From Streptomyces apocyni (GTDB taxonomy: Bacteria; Actinomycetota; Actinomycetes; Streptomycetales; Streptomycetaceae), in contig NZ_WHOM01000055.1 of assembly GCF_009739465.1 (NCBI RefSeq), positions 62,001 through 126,000 on the forward strand: a DNA stretch of 64,000 nt. Reading direction: 5' to 3'. Of the stretch, positions 40,876-50,642 are shown one piece after another. The translations under genes and the position numbers were made by a program. A model generated the notes under the pieces. That model was not told where the DNA came from. It did no database searches and saw only the letters and a program-made list of their open reading frames with translations. The stretch's first letter is position 1. Each line of letters begins with the position of its first letter.

Positions 40876-42683
40876 CAGGACACTCCCATACGGTCGAGGG
40901 CGGCGGAGAGTACGGCGACGGCATCACAGCCAGCGAAGACATAGGTGTCCACACCCGCGTACGGCCCGGGGCGGCCGGCCAGGAACACCTGCTCGGCACC
41001 CGCCGACCGGAACCGCTCGGTCAGGGCCTCGGCCTGCTCCTCGTACAGTGCGTCGCTGGAGCACAGGCAGACCTCCCGCGCCCCGCTCTCCTCGAACCCG
41101 CCCTCTGTGACGGGCTCGATGCCGCCCGCCTGGAACAGATTGGCGGCGAAGGTGAGGCGGGCCGTGTGAGCGGCGGCGGGACCGAGTGCGGCCAGGTAGA
41201 CGCGGGGCCGGGCCCCGGTCGCGGCGAGGTGGGCGTCGGAGCGGGCGCGCAGCGCTTCGAACGCCTCGTCGCGTCGCACGCGCGGCAGGCCGCCGGAGGG
41301 CGGCTCGGGCGCGGGAGCGCGGACGACCGGCTTCTCCGTCAGATGCGGGAACTCGCTGACACCAGTGATCGGTTCGCGGCGCTTGGCCAGCTTCGCGCTC
41401 CGCAGTGACCAGGTGTCGGCCAGCCGCTCACGGATCATCCCGGAGCGCAGGGCAGCCTCCTGGCCACCGGCCCGCTCGATGCTCTGGAAGAACTCCCAGC
41501 CCGCGTGGGCGAGTTCGTCGGTGAGCCGCTCCACGTACCAGGAGCCGCCCGCCGGGTCGATCACCCGCGACAGATGGGACTCCTCGATGAGGATCGTCGA
41601 GGTGTTGCGGGCGATACGGCGCGCGAACGCGTCCGGCAGGCCGAGCGCGTCGTCGAAGGGCAGCACGGTGACGGAGTCCGCGCCACCGGCCCCGGCGGCC
41701 AGCGTGGCGATCGTCGTCCGCAGCATGTTCACCCAGGGGTCGCGGCGCGTCATCATCACCGGCGAGGTCACCGCGTGCTGGCGCTGCGCGCCCGCCTCCG
41801 AGGCCCCGCAGGCTTCCGTTACGCGGGCCCACAGCCGGCGCGCCGCACGCAGCTTGGCGATGGTCAGAAACTGGTCGGCGGTGGCCGCGTACCGGAACTC
41901 CACCTGGGCACAGGCCTGTTCGATACTGAGCCCCGCAGCGGTCAGTTCCCGCAGATACGCGACCCCGGTCGCCAGCGAACAGCCCAGCTCCTGGGCGGCC
42001 GAGCCACCGGCCTCGTGGTACGGCAGCGCGTCCACCGTCAGCGCCCGCAGCCCCGGGTACCCCTCGGCGCAGCGCCGCGCGAGGGCCGCCACCGGCGCGA
42101 AGCCGAAGGCCTCACCCGTACGGGCCTCGTGGCCCAGCGGGTCCGCGCCCAGGTTGCCGCGCGCGGCCTCCTTGCCGACACCCCGCTCCTCGTAGATCCG
42201 CAGCAGCTCCGCCGCGGCCGACGCGACGTCACTGCCAGCGTCCAGGACGACCGGCGCCAGATCGAGATAGACACCCTCCAGGACTCCGCTGAGCGCGGGC
42301 ACCGGAATGCCGTCCTCGCCGACGACCAGCCAGAGGGAGCTGACGCCGTTCTCCAGGTCGGCCAGCACCGCGCCGCCGTCCGCCGCGGCGTGCCGCTGGC
42401 GTACGTCCCAGCCACCGACGGTGTTGCCCTCCGCCCGGCCGCCGCGTACGAACGGGGCGAAACCGGGCAGGCCGGGTTCCGGCGCCGCGTCGCGCGCGGT
42501 GTACAGGGGCTGGGTGCGGAGGCCGTCCTCGAGCAGGGTGGACAGGGCGTCCTCCGCGGCGGCTCCGGAGACCTCCTTGCCCGCTTTGCGCAGGACACCC
42601 TCCACGAGACCTTGCCACTGCTCATGGGTCGCGTCGGGGAACTCGGCGGCGAGCGAGAGCCCGTCGTCAGGCAGGACATTCAT
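40875..42683 (-). CDS. mutA: Methylmalonyl-CoA mutase, small subunit
   Basis: A 602-residue subunit related to MutB that stabilises the heterodimer. It shares the TIM-barrel pattern ([37 protein letters not shown]) but its B12-binding motif is degenerate, as expected. It overlaps mutB and precedes it in the operon mutA-mutB-meaB. ATG 42683 has only a weak ribosome site. Confidence 0.95.
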
Positions 42684-42858
42684 GCTCGGATGTTAGGCCA
42701 GATTAACAAGCGAGCAGCAGGGTGATCGACTGTGACGTTCTTCTCTTGAAAACCGGCCTGGAGTGCGCTTGCACGCCCGACGCGAGGTGCACGCGCCCTG
42801 CCGCAGCGGTTGCCGTCCGTCCTATGATCACTACTCCGCGTACGAGGGGGCTGAGTGC

Positions 42859-44967
42859 ATGGCGGCAGGCGGGTCGGCGTCGCGACGGGCGCAGGAAGCG
42901 CGGCGGCAGGAACGGCTGCTGCGGGAGCAGTGGCAGGCCGCCCGCCAGCAGGCGCGGCAATGGGAAGCGGCGAGCGAGGGCGAACGGCTGGTCGCCGCAC
43001 AGCTGTTGGTGCTCGCGGAGCGCGGGTGGCGGCTGCTCGTGGATCGCCGCTGGCCCGGGACACGTACCGCGAACGTGGACATGCTGCTGGTGGGGCCGGG
43101 CGGGGTCTTCGTCATCGACGTCAAGAACTGGCGCGCTGCTCCCGTGGTCACGGACGGCAGGCTCCGTGCCGGGGGCGAGCCACGAGATGACCACGCGGTG
43201 AAGTTGCTCGCGGTCACGAAGGCCGCCGAGGGCGCGGTCGCGGCGCTCGGCTTGTCCCCAGTGGCGGTTCAGCCGCTCATGGTGTTCGCGGGACAACGGG
43301 TCGACGCCATGCTCGGCCGGATCAGGATCCTGGGCGAGCACGAGGTGGGGTCCGCGCTGCTGTCGGAGCGCAGCAGACTGCGCGGGGAGTCCGTCCGCGC
43401 GATCGCCGACCATCTGGAACGGGTCTTCCCCGACTACGAGGGATCGACGGTCACGCGGCAGGCACCGCCGCCAGCGCCCGGGCCGCCCGTGCCGGAGAAG
43501 GCGCAACAGGCTGTGTCTGACGGACTGTTCGACCTGGAGGGTTTACGGGACGCGGCCGTGGAAGAGGCGTTGCGGGCCCCGATCGAGCAGTGGATGACCT
43601 TCCTCCATCCCGATCAGGTCGCGCTCGTACGCCGCAACTGGTCGGGACCGGCCCGCATCAGCGGCCCGGCGGGCACCGGCAAGACGGTAGTCGGGCTGCA
43701 CCGCGCGGCCCACCTCGCCAGGCGCGGCGGCGGCCGCGTCCTGTACGTCACGTTCGCCAACAACCTCCCGCGTGTACAGGGCACGTTCCTCACGACCATG
43801 GCCCCGGCGACCGCCGACCGCGTGGACTTCTGCAGCCTGCACTCCTGGGCGCGGGAATTTCTCCGGGAACGCGGCGTCCCCGTACGGCTGCACAGGGAGA
43901 AGGCCGAGACCGCCTTCAGCCTCGCGTGGAAGCACGTCGGACGTGACAGCCGCCTGGCCGAGATCGACCCGGCGCCACCGTACTGGAGCGACGAGATCGC
44001 CCACGTCATCAAGGGCCGCGGCATCACCACCTTCGACGAGTACGCGACCGTCCCCCGGCGCCGCCGCAGGGCGAGCCTGCGTCGCCCGCACCGGCAGGCG
44101 GTGTGGGCGCTGTACGAGGCGTACGAATCGCTGCGCGTCGAGCGCGGTGTGCACGACTTCAACGACGTCCTCTCGCTCGCCCTGGCGGAAGCGGCGCGTC
44201 ACAGGGCCCGGCCCCCGTACGCGGCCGTCATCGTGGATGAGGTGCAGGACCTCACCCTCGTCGGGGTACGCCTCCTGCACGCCCTCGTCGATGACGCCCC
44301 CAACGGACTGCTCCTGGTCGGCGACGGCCAACAGGCCGTCTACCCGGGCGGGTTCCGCCTCGCCGACGCGGGCATCGACATTCGCGGGGACCGCGGACAG
44401 GTGCTGCGGACCAACTACCGCAACAGTAAGCAGATCCTGGACGCGGCACTCACGGTCGTGGCCGACGACGCCTTCGAGGACATCGACGGCCTGCGGACAC
44501 CCGGCCGCCGCGATATCGACCTCACGTACCACGACGGGCAGGTGGTCCGTGTCACGGAGCCCACCGTGGACGCCCACGACCGCCTGCTCCTGGACGCCTT
44601 GCGTGCGCTGCCCGACGGCGCGCGAGCCGACGCCGCCGTGCTGTGCCCTTCGATGAAGGCCATCGGCCACTACCGGCGACTGCTCGCTCAGGCGGACATT
44701 CCGGTATGCCTGCTGGAGCACTACGACGGCCGCCCTGTCGACGCGGTCAAGCTGGGCACGTACCGCAGGGCCAAGGGCCTGGAGTTTAAGCACGTGTACC
44801 TGCCGCGACACGACGCCGCCCTGCCGAACGGAGCATCAGCGGGCGGCTCCGGCGTCGCGGACGTGCCCGAAACGGCGCGGGAGCGTGAAGAACTGCTGCG
44901 CAGCCAGCTCTTCGTGGCGATGACGCGCGCGCGTGACACGCTCTGGCTGGGCAGCGTCGGGGGGTAG
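42859..44967 (+). CDS. NERD nuclease-related domain fused to UvrD/Rep-type helicase
   Basis: A 702-residue protein. Residues 40-150 form a NERD domain (NVDMLLVGPGGVFVIDVKNW, with the D-x-K acid-lysine motif of restriction-like nucleases). The helicase starts near 265: Walker A is GPAGTGKT, Walker B is VIVDEVQDL, and FVAMTRARDTLWLG is motif VI. It lacks the full UvrD length, so part of domain 2B is reduced. ATG 42859 is chosen. Leu229 is coded by TTA, the rare bldA-dependent codon, hinting at late expression. A perfect hairpin terminator follows. It could process or degrade foreign or damaged DNA; a defence role is a guess. Confidence 0.88.
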   Translation: MAAGGSASRRAQEARRQERLLREQWQAARQQARQWEAASEGERLVAAQLLVLAERGWRLLVDRRWPGTRTANVDMLLVGPGGVFVIDVKNWRAAPVVTDGRLRAGGEPRDDHAVKLLAVTKAAEGAVAALGLSPVAVQPLMVFAGQRVDAMLGRIRILGEHEVGSALLSERSRLRGESVRAIADHLERVFPDYEGSTVTRQAPPPAPGPPVPEKAQQAVSDGLFDLEGLRDAAVEEALRAPIEQWMTFLHPDQVALVRRNWSGPARISGPAGTGKTVVGLHRAAHLARRGGGRVLYVTFANNLPRVQGTFLTTMAPATADRVDFCSLHSWAREFLRERGVPVRLHREKAETAFSLAWKHVGRDSRLAEIDPAPPYWSDEIAHVIKGRGITTFDEYATVPRRRRRASLRRPHRQAVWALYEAYESLRVERGVHDFNDVLSLALAEAARHRARPPYAAVIVDEVQDLTLVGVRLLHALVDDAPNGLLLVGDGQQAVYPGGFRLADAGIDIRGDRGQVLRTNYRNSKQILDAALTVVADDAFEDIDGLRTPGRRDIDLTYHDGQVVRVTEPTVDAHDRLLLDALRALPDGARADAAVLCPSMKAIGHYRRLLAQADIPVCLLEHYDGRPVDAVKLGTYRRAKGLEFKHVYLPRHDAALPNGASAGGSGVADVPETAREREELLRSQLFVAMTRARDTLWLGSVGG

Positions 44968-44971
44968 GCGC

Positions 44972-45010
44972 GGCCGGGTGGCGCACCCCCCGATAGTGCG
45001 CCACCCGGCC
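44972..45010 (+). terminator. Strong hairpin after the NERD-helicase gene
   Basis: GGCCGGGTGGCGCAC pairs perfectly with GTGCGCCACCCGGCC across a nine-base loop, starting five bases past the stop. This is a strong intrinsic-type hairpin, without a clear T-run. Confidence 0.9.
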
Positions 45011-45030
45011 TGGATCAGCTGTTCAGCCCG

Positions 45031-45054
45031 TCAGCTCGTCAGCTCGTCAGCTCG
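45031..45054. repeat. Three tandem copies of an 8-mer
   Basis: TCAGCTCG is repeated three times in tandem just before the peptidoglycan-binding remnant. No function is evident. Confidence 0.8.
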
Positions 45055-45062
45055 GGCGCTGG

Positions 45063-45203
45063 TCAGGAGGAGTTGGCCAGCCTCCTGAACGCGGCCTGGG
45101 TCCCCGATCCGGCGATGCCGTCGATCTCGCCCTTGTAGCCGTGGGGCCGCAGACCGTGCTTCTGGAGCTTCTTGGCCTGTGCGCGGTGTTCAGGCCGAGG
45201 TGT
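45063..45203 (-). pseudogene. 3' remnant of a peptidoglycan-binding domain protein
   Basis: The minus frame ending at TGA 45063 reads AQAKKLQKHGLRPHGYKGEI, then DGIAGSGTQAAFRRL, which is the C-terminal part of a peptidoglycan-binding domain as found on secreted streptomycete hydrolases. No start or catalytic domain precedes it; similarity fades near 45203. It is a fragment left by deletion. Confidence 0.7.
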
Positions 45204-45338
45204 GCGGGCGGCGCGGTCTACGCACCGGTGGCGATGTGACCTGCGGGTCCGCCATCCCGACGGGGAATCCCATGGGACGCGAGAAACGGGGTGCGGTGGT
45301 CACCGCCTGGCTCCCGTCGCGGTGGTTGACTGGGCGTC

Positions 45339-46008
45339 ATGCCGCTCGATGCCTATGGCGTGCTCTCCGGAATCCTGCGCCACCACTTCCGCGACCGCCC
45401 CGACACACAAGGCCGCTGGTTCCACGTCAACCTCGAGATCGACGCGCCCGCCGGGAGCTACCGCTGCGCCGTCGACGTGGACAGTAAGCAGTCCGCCACC
45501 GGTGCGGTGGAAGGTGTTCACGCTGGCCGCCCAAGCCCTCGGCCCCGTCGGCGGGCTGCCGCAGGGCTACCACGAACTCACCCGGGCCCCCGGCTCCGGT
45601 GCCCTGGACTTCATCCGCCACCCGGCCCTCGCCGCCAAGCCTGGCTGCGCCTTCCCGACGAAGCTGCCGCTCCCGTTGCAGAAGCTGCTCGGCCCTCTCT
45701 TCTCGCCCCGCCCCTGGACCGCGGGCACCAACCTGGATGCCGCCCGCGCCCTGGAACCCATCCTCGTACCCGGCCGCCGCGTGCTCGTCTTCGGCGAGCC
45801 CTTCGAGTCGCCGGACCTCGGCATGCACAACATCCACCAGAACCAGGGCGACCCACTCGGCAGCCAGTGGTGGGACGAGAACGGCATCTGGCAGGACGGA
45901 GCCACCCTCACCCGCAGGGACGACGGCCGGTACGACGTATTCCTGTCCAAGTTCTCCACCCAGACCGACCACACCGACGAGGACGGCCACCCGACACCGG
46001 GCAGCTGA
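45339..46008 (+). pseudogene. DUF2278 family gene broken by a frameshift
   Basis: The first frame from ATG 45339 reads MPLDAYGVLSGILRHHF to AVDVDSKQS. The second, one base shifted, continues VRWKVFTLAAQALG to FGEPFESPDLGMHNIHQNQGD-like MHNIHQNQGDPLG and WWDENGIWQDGATL, both typical of DUF2278 proteins. The switch is near 45490, after the KQS codons. The joined product would be about 223 residues. Either a real inactivating indel or a sequencing error; the surrounding decay favours the former. Confidence 0.75.
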
Positions 46009-46167
46009 TCACCCCGCCTGACCACCCGACCGCGCAGGCGGGGGGCGGGCTTCACGTCAGCATCGTCACCCGGGCAGCTCTTGCCGCCCCTTCGGCTGAT
46101 GATCTCTCGTGATTCTGTCTGCTCGTTGTCCACCCAGAGCACGGGCGGACGGCGCAGACTTCCGCGC

Positions 46168-46971
46168 ATGGCTGAGCTTCTCGCGACATCCACCACTGGC
46201 CCGCCCATCACAGCTCTCGACGACGGTGAAGGGCCGACGCTGCTGCTCGTTCACGGAGGCGCAGAAAGCGCCACGTCCTGGGACGGCGTGACGCGGGCGT
46301 TGATCGACGATTTCCGGGTGGTCAGGATCGTCCGTCGCCTCTACGCCCCCGGGGCGAGCATTGCTCCGACACACTCCATGGCCGCCGAGGCGGAGGACAT
46401 TCTCGCGATCGCCGGACTCCTCGACCCGCCCGTACTCCTGGTCGGACACTCCTCAGGGGCCGTGGCCGCGTTGGAAGCCGCTTTGCGAGCGCCCCGGATG
46501 CTGGCGGGCTTGTTCCTTTACGAACCGCCGGTGCCCACCCGGTCATTGGCCGGTGGGGAGGCGGCCCGGCGCGCCCGCGAGGCCCTCGCCGCAGGCGATC
46601 CCCGGGAGGCGATGCGGATCCATCTGCGTGACATCGCCCAAGAACCCGCGGAGGTGGTGGAACGGCTGACCGCGGATCTGACGGCAGGGGCCGCGTTCAC
46701 CTCGAAGGTGGCCGCGGGGCTCGCCGACATCGGCGCGATCGACGCGCTCGAGATCGGCGTCGACCGCTTCAGGACGCTCGACGTGCCGACCACCCTGGTG
46801 GAGGGTGACACAAGCCCGTCCCGCCTGCGGGAGCGACTGGCTGACCTGGCGATCGCCCTGCCGAACGCGCGGGTCGTCACACTTCCCGGCCAAGGTCACC
46901 ACGCTCACCTCACGGCCCCCGAGACACTGGCGGGCACGATCCGGGAGTCGGCGGAGCGGGTCTTTGACTGA
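46168..46971 (+). CDS. Alpha/beta hydrolase
   Basis: A 267-residue hydrolase. LLLVHGGAESATSWDG is the oxyanion region, GHSSGAVAAL holds the nucleophile Ser, and GQGHHAHL near the end holds the catalytic His. ATG 46168 is chosen over a longer frame beginning at 46081 because similarity starts there. It is the only apparently intact plus-strand gene between the two remnants, and ends at a long hairpin shared with terD. Substrate unknown. Confidence 0.88.
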   Translation: MAELLATSTTGPPITALDDGEGPTLLLVHGGAESATSWDGVTRALIDDFRVVRIVRRLYAPGASIAPTHSMAAEAEDILAIAGLLDPPVLLVGHSSGAVAALEAALRAPRMLAGLFLYEPPVPTRSLAGGEAARRAREALAAGDPREAMRIHLRDIAQEPAEVVERLTADLTAGAAFTSKVAAGLADIGAIDALEIGVDRFRTLDVPTTLVEGDTSPSRLRERLADLAIALPNARVVTLPGQGHHAHLTAPETLAGTIRESAERVFD

Positions 46972-47001
46972 GACAGCCCGTCACGACGTTCCCTGACGCG
47001 T

Positions 47002-47060
47002 CCCCGCGACCTCTGATGATGAAGGGCTTCCAGGAGCCTTGATCACCAGAGGTCGCGGGG
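47002..47060. terminator. Bidirectional hairpin between convergent hydrolase and terD
   Basis: CCCCGCGACCTCTG at 47002-47015 pairs perfectly with CAGAGGTCGCGGGG at 47047-47060, and the 31-base interior has a further partial stem around GAAGGGCT. It sits between two converging genes and should stop transcription both ways. Confidence 0.9.
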
Positions 47061-47073
47061 CCTGGGCCTGACG

Positions 47074-47658
47074 CTACTTGCTGACGGCGAAGCGCATCAG
47101 GGCGTGCTCATCACCCTGCTTGATCTTCCCTGTCGTGTTGATCACTTCGAGCTTCCAGCTGTCACCGGCGCGCACGGCCTTGGCCACGGCGCAGCCGTTG
47201 TCCTGGGTGAGCAGGCTCGGCCAGATGTCGGCGACCTGCGCGATGCTGCCGCCGGTCGCGTCGTACACCTTGAAGCTGATGTTGCGCGCCTTCTGGAAGG
47301 AACTGCCCTTCTTGAAGGCGGCGGCGACGAAGACGATCGACGTGATGTGTGACGGTATCCGCGCGAACTCGACGGTCACCGTCTCGTCGTCGCCGTCCCC
47401 GTGCCCGGACTGGTTGTCACCGCTGTGCACCAAGGAGCCGTTGCCCATGGGGTCGAGGGAGTCGAGGCCCGCCAGGCGTACCGGGTCCCCGCCGTTCATG
47501 GCGATGGCGATCAGGTCGAGATCGGTGCCCGACTTGCGGCGGAGCTTGCCGATCACCCCGCCACTGGTTCCGGCGGTGGGGTCCCAGGACACTCCGATGG
47601 ACAGATGGGTCACCCCGTCCAGGTCCGCGGGGCCAGCTTCCTTCGTGAGCGTAATCAT
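47074..47658 (-). CDS. TerD family protein
   Basis: A 194-residue TerD-type protein of the tellurium-resistance/calcium-binding fold. It begins MITLTKEAGPADLDGVTHLS and contains IAIAMNGGDP and SGDNQSGHGDGDDETVTV, an acidic loop resembling the calcium-binding site of the family. ATG 47658 is preceded by GAGGATG. TerD proteins form calcium-dependent assemblies linked to phage and stress responses. Only one copy is present here, with no companion ter genes nearby. Confidence 0.92.
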   Translation of the reverse strand: MITLTKEAGPADLDGVTHLSIGVSWDPTAGTSGGVIGKLRRKSGTDLDLIAIAMNGGDPVRLAGLDSLDPMGNGSLVHSGDNQSGHGDGDDETVTVEFARIPSHITSIVFVAAAFKKGSSFQKARNISFKVYDATGGSIAQVADIWPSLLTQDNGCAVAKAVRAGDSWKLEVINTTGKIKQGDEHALMRFAVSK

Positions 47659-47859
47659 GCGTGAGTCATCCTCTGGGTGACGGGACTTCGACACGCAAAG
47701 TGTGCCTGGTATCTCCGGTGATACGCGAACGCGCCTCAACTTTGCCCGTCGGCGACCGCCGACGGGCGGGCAACGGGCCGCCAGGTTCAGGTGCCTGCTT
47801 CGGGCGGTGAGAAGAAGCCGAGAGTCTCTGGGGGCCTCCGAGGCGCCGGCCAGGCGGGT

Positions 47860-48130
47860 GTGCACGGTCGACTGCACCCAGCGCTTGAACACGGCCGGGG
47901 TCGGGGTGCCCTCGAAGCCGCCGATGTCATGGCTCCAGAAACCGAAGCCGGACAGGCCGAGGGAGAGTCCGCCGCGCAACGACTCGGCCATGGGGCCGAA
48001 GTGGGACTCGCAGTCGCCGCCCCCGTGGACCGGGTACTGCTGGGCCGCCCGCCGTGGCGTAGCGGGCGAACAGCAGCGCCTCGCCCTCGCCTCGCTCGGC
48101 GCGCAGCAGATCGAAGACGGCCTGGTGGAA
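47860..48130 (-). pseudogene. Frameshifted remnant of a GH31 alpha-xylosidase/glucosidase
   Basis: The minus strand reads FHQAVFDLLRAERGEGEALL, then after an extra C (near 48032) continues in another frame as QQYPVHGGGDCESHFGPMAE and SLRGGLSLGLSGFGFWSHDI, a hallmark of GH31 alpha-xylosidases. It breaks off after VFKRW. Only about 85 residues of some 700 survive, with a frameshift, so it is dead. Similarity in the DNA beyond 48130 was not recognised. Confidence 0.8.
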
Positions 48131-48184
48131 GGGCGGGGAGAAGGGCCGGGGAGAAGGGGAGAGGGCGCGGAACCTGCCGGGCTC

Positions 48185-49483
48185 CTACCAGAAGGTGGTG
48201 TCCCCGACCATGCCGGCCGTCAGGGTGCTGCCGTCCATGGGGTCGATGAGGAGGAAGGAGCCCGTCTGGCGGGAGTGTGCGTAGGGGTCGACGGCCAGGG
48301 GTTCGGCGGTGCGTAGGACGACATGGCCGATGTCGTTGGCGACGAGGCGACCGGGCCGGGGGAGTGGGGAGAGGTCGTCGAGGGTGAGCCGGGAGGGGAT
48401 CTCTCTCACGATGGCCGCGACGGTGCGGGTGGTGTGCCTGAGCAGGACCCGTTGCCCCTCGGTCAGGGGGGTGTCGTGGAGGTGGCAGACGGTGGCGTGC
48501 AGGTCCTGGCTGGGTGTGGGCGGGGCGTCCGGTGAAGCGATGAGGTCGCCGCGGGAGATGTCCAGTTCGTCGCGGAGCCGCAGTGTCACCGACTGGGGAG
48601 CGCAGGCGATGTCGACCGGTTCTCCGAGGGCGTCGATGCCTTCGACGATGGTGGTGTGTCCGGAGGGGAGGACGGTGACGGGCTGTCCGACGCGCAGGAC
48701 GCCGGAGACTAGTTGGCCCGCGTAGCCGCGGTAGTCGGGGCTCTGCGATCGGATGACGTACTGGACAGGGAAGCGGGGCACGCCGTCGGAGGGGGCGTGG
48801 GCGACCGGTACCGTCTCCAGATGCTCCAGCAGGGTCGACCCGGCGTACCAGTCCATGGTGGCCGAGGGTTCGACCACGTTGTCCCCGGCCAGCGCGGAGA
48901 GCGGGATCGTGGTGATCTCCGGGACGCCGAGGGAGGCGGCGTAGCCGGTGAACTCGGCCGCGATGGCGGCGAAGACGGGTTCCGCGTAGTCGACGAGGTC
49001 CATCTTGTTGACCGCGAGGACGACATGGGGGACGCGTAGGAGCGTGGCGATGGCGGTGTGGCGGCGGGTCTGTTCGACGACGCCGTTGCGCGCGTCGACC
49101 AGAATCACCGCCAGTTCCGCGGTGGAGGCGCCGGTGACCATGTTGCGGGTGTACTGGACGTGCCCGGGGGTGTCGGCCAGAACGAAGCGGCGTCTGGGGG
49201 TGGCGAAGTAGCGGTAGGCGACATCGATGGTGATGCCCTGTTCGCGTTCGGCACGCAGCCCGTCCGTGAGAAGGGCGAGGTCGAGGGTGCTCTGGCCGCG
49301 GTTGCGGGAGGAGTGCTCGACGGCTTCCAGCTGGTCGGTCAGGACGGACTTGGAGTCATGCAGGAGACGGCCGACGAGAGTGGACTTGCCGTCGTCGACG
49401 GAGCCGGCGGTGGCCAGCCGCAACAGTGAAGTGGCCGACGCGGCCGGGTCGGTGTCCAGTGCTGTGGTGGTGGGCCGGGTCAT
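48185..49483 (-). CDS. cysN: Sulfate adenylyltransferase, GTPase subunit (CysN)
   Basis: A 432-residue EF-Tu-like GTPase that drives ATP sulfurylase. The P-loop is TAGSVDDGKSTLVGRLLHD, with DTPGHVQYTRNMVTGAS and NKMDLVDYAE as G3 and G4. It starts at ATG 49483, whose A overlaps the cysD stop. No APS kinase domain is fused to it, so a separate CysC is needed to make PAPS. In a natural-product setting, CysD/CysN supply activated sulfate for sulfation. Confidence 0.95.
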   Translation of the reverse strand: MTRPTTTALDTDPAASATSLLRLATAGSVDDGKSTLVGRLLHDSKSVLTDQLEAVEHSSRNRGQSTLDLALLTDGLRAEREQGITIDVAYRYFATPRRRFVLADTPGHVQYTRNMVTGASTAELAVILVDARNGVVEQTRRHTAIATLLRVPHVVLAVNKMDLVDYAEPVFAAIAAEFTGYAASLGVPEITTIPLSALAGDNVVEPSATMDWYAGSTLLEHLETVPVAHAPSDGVPRFPVQYVIRSQSPDYRGYAGQLVSGVLRVGQPVTVLPSGHTTIVEGIDALGEPVDIACAPQSVTLRLRDELDISRGDLIASPDAPPTPSQDLHATVCHLHDTPLTEGQRVLLRHTTRTVAAIVREIPSRLTLDDLSPLPRPGRLVANDIGHVVLRTAEPLAVDPYAHSRQTGSFLLIDPMDGSTLTAGMVGDTTFW

Positions 49484-50418
49484 CAGAAGTACCCCTCGCG
49501 CTTGCGGTCTTCCATGGCCGCTTCGGAGAGCTTGTCGTCGGCCCGCGTGGCACCACGTTCGGTCAGGCGGGAGGCGGCGATCTCCGCGATGACCTTCTCG
49601 ACGGTGTCCGCGGTGGAGTCGACGGCACCGGTGCAGGACATGTCGCCCACGGTGCGGTAGCGGACCTGGCGGATCTCGGTGCGTTCGCTGTCCTTCGGTC
49701 CTCCCCACTCGCCAGGTGCCAGCCACATGCCGCCCCGCGCGAAGACCTCGCGCCGGTGGGCGTAGTAGATGGCGGGGAGTTCGATCCCCTCACGGGCGAT
49801 GTACTGCCACACGTCCAGTTCGGTCCAGTTGGACAGGGGGAAGACCCGGACGTGTTCGCCAGGGGCGTGGCGGCCGTTGTAGAGCTGCCACAGCTCGGGG
49901 CGTTGGCGGCGTGGATCCCAGCCGCCGAACTCGTCACGCAGAGAGAACACGCGCTCCTTCGCGCGGGCCTTCTCCTCGTCGCGGCGGCCGCCGCCCAGGA
50001 CAGCGTCGAACTTGTTGGCCTCGATGGAACGCAGCAAAGGCAGGGTCTGGAGGGGGTTTCGGGTGCCGTCGGGCCGCTCGCGCAGTTCACCGCTGTCGAT
50101 GAACTCCTGCACGGAGGCGATATGCAGGCGCAGTCCGTGCTTGACCACGGTCCTGTCGCGGTAGGCGATCGCTTCGGGGAAGTTGTGGCCGGTGTCCACA
50201 TGCAGCAGAGCGAGCGGAAGAGGTGCGGGAGCGAAGGCCTTGAGCGCCAGGTGGAGCATGACGATGGAGTCCTTGCCGCCCGAGAACAGGAGCACCGGAC
50301 GGTCGAACTCCCCGGCGACCTCCCGGAAGATGTGCACACCTTCCGACTCCAGTACATCCAGATGACTCAGTGGAAACCTGCTGCCTCGCAACAGCATCTG
50401 GTGGGACGCGTTCCTCAC
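49483..50418 (-). CDS. cysD: Sulfate adenylyltransferase, catalytic subunit (CysD)
   Basis: A 311-residue PAPS-reductase-like ATP pyrophosphatase. The SGGKDSIVMLHLA P-loop and LLHVDTGHNFPE are characteristic, and EIRQVRYRTVGDMSCTGAV is typical near the C-terminus. It catalyses the adenylylation of sulfate. GTG 50418 is chosen; ATG 50397 is an alternative. It is divergent from the trans-sulfuration gene across 224 bases. Position and pathway logic place it in the biosynthetic cluster, but a duplicate of housekeeping cysDN is possible. Confidence 0.95.
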   Translation of the reverse strand: MRNASHQMLLRGSRFPLSHLDVLESEGVHIFREVAGEFDRPVLLFSGGKDSIVMLHLALKAFAPAPLPLALLHVDTGHNFPEAIAYRDRTVVKHGLRLHIASVQEFIDSGELRERPDGTRNPLQTLPLLRSIEANKFDAVLGGGRRDEEKARAKERVFSLRDEFGGWDPRRQRPELWQLYNGRHAPGEHVRVFPLSNWTELDVWQYIAREGIELPAIYYAHRREVFARGGMWLAPGEWGGPKDSERTEIRQVRYRTVGDMSCTGAVDSTADTVEKVIAEIAASRLTERGATRADDKLSEAAMEDRKREGYF

Positions 50419-50642
50419 TCCAGCCCCCGTTCTGCGGATTGTCGAGTCGGGCGGAGCACGGTCGTGGAGATCGTGCCGCGAAAGTCACCTGGCCCCTCCC
50501 GAAGTGCCCGTGTACTGCGCGTACGTGTCCTGGCGGCGATCCTCGCGGCCTCGTGCCGTACGCCGGTAGTCAGGGATTCCCCTGGGGCGCGCTGAAGGGT
50601 GGGCCACTTTACAGTGACAGCCACTCACGCGAGAGGAGCGTC

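Noticed and set aside
45031-45054. Possible CRISPR or iteron array
   Set aside because: Only three tandem 8-mers without spacers; no cas or replication gene nearby.
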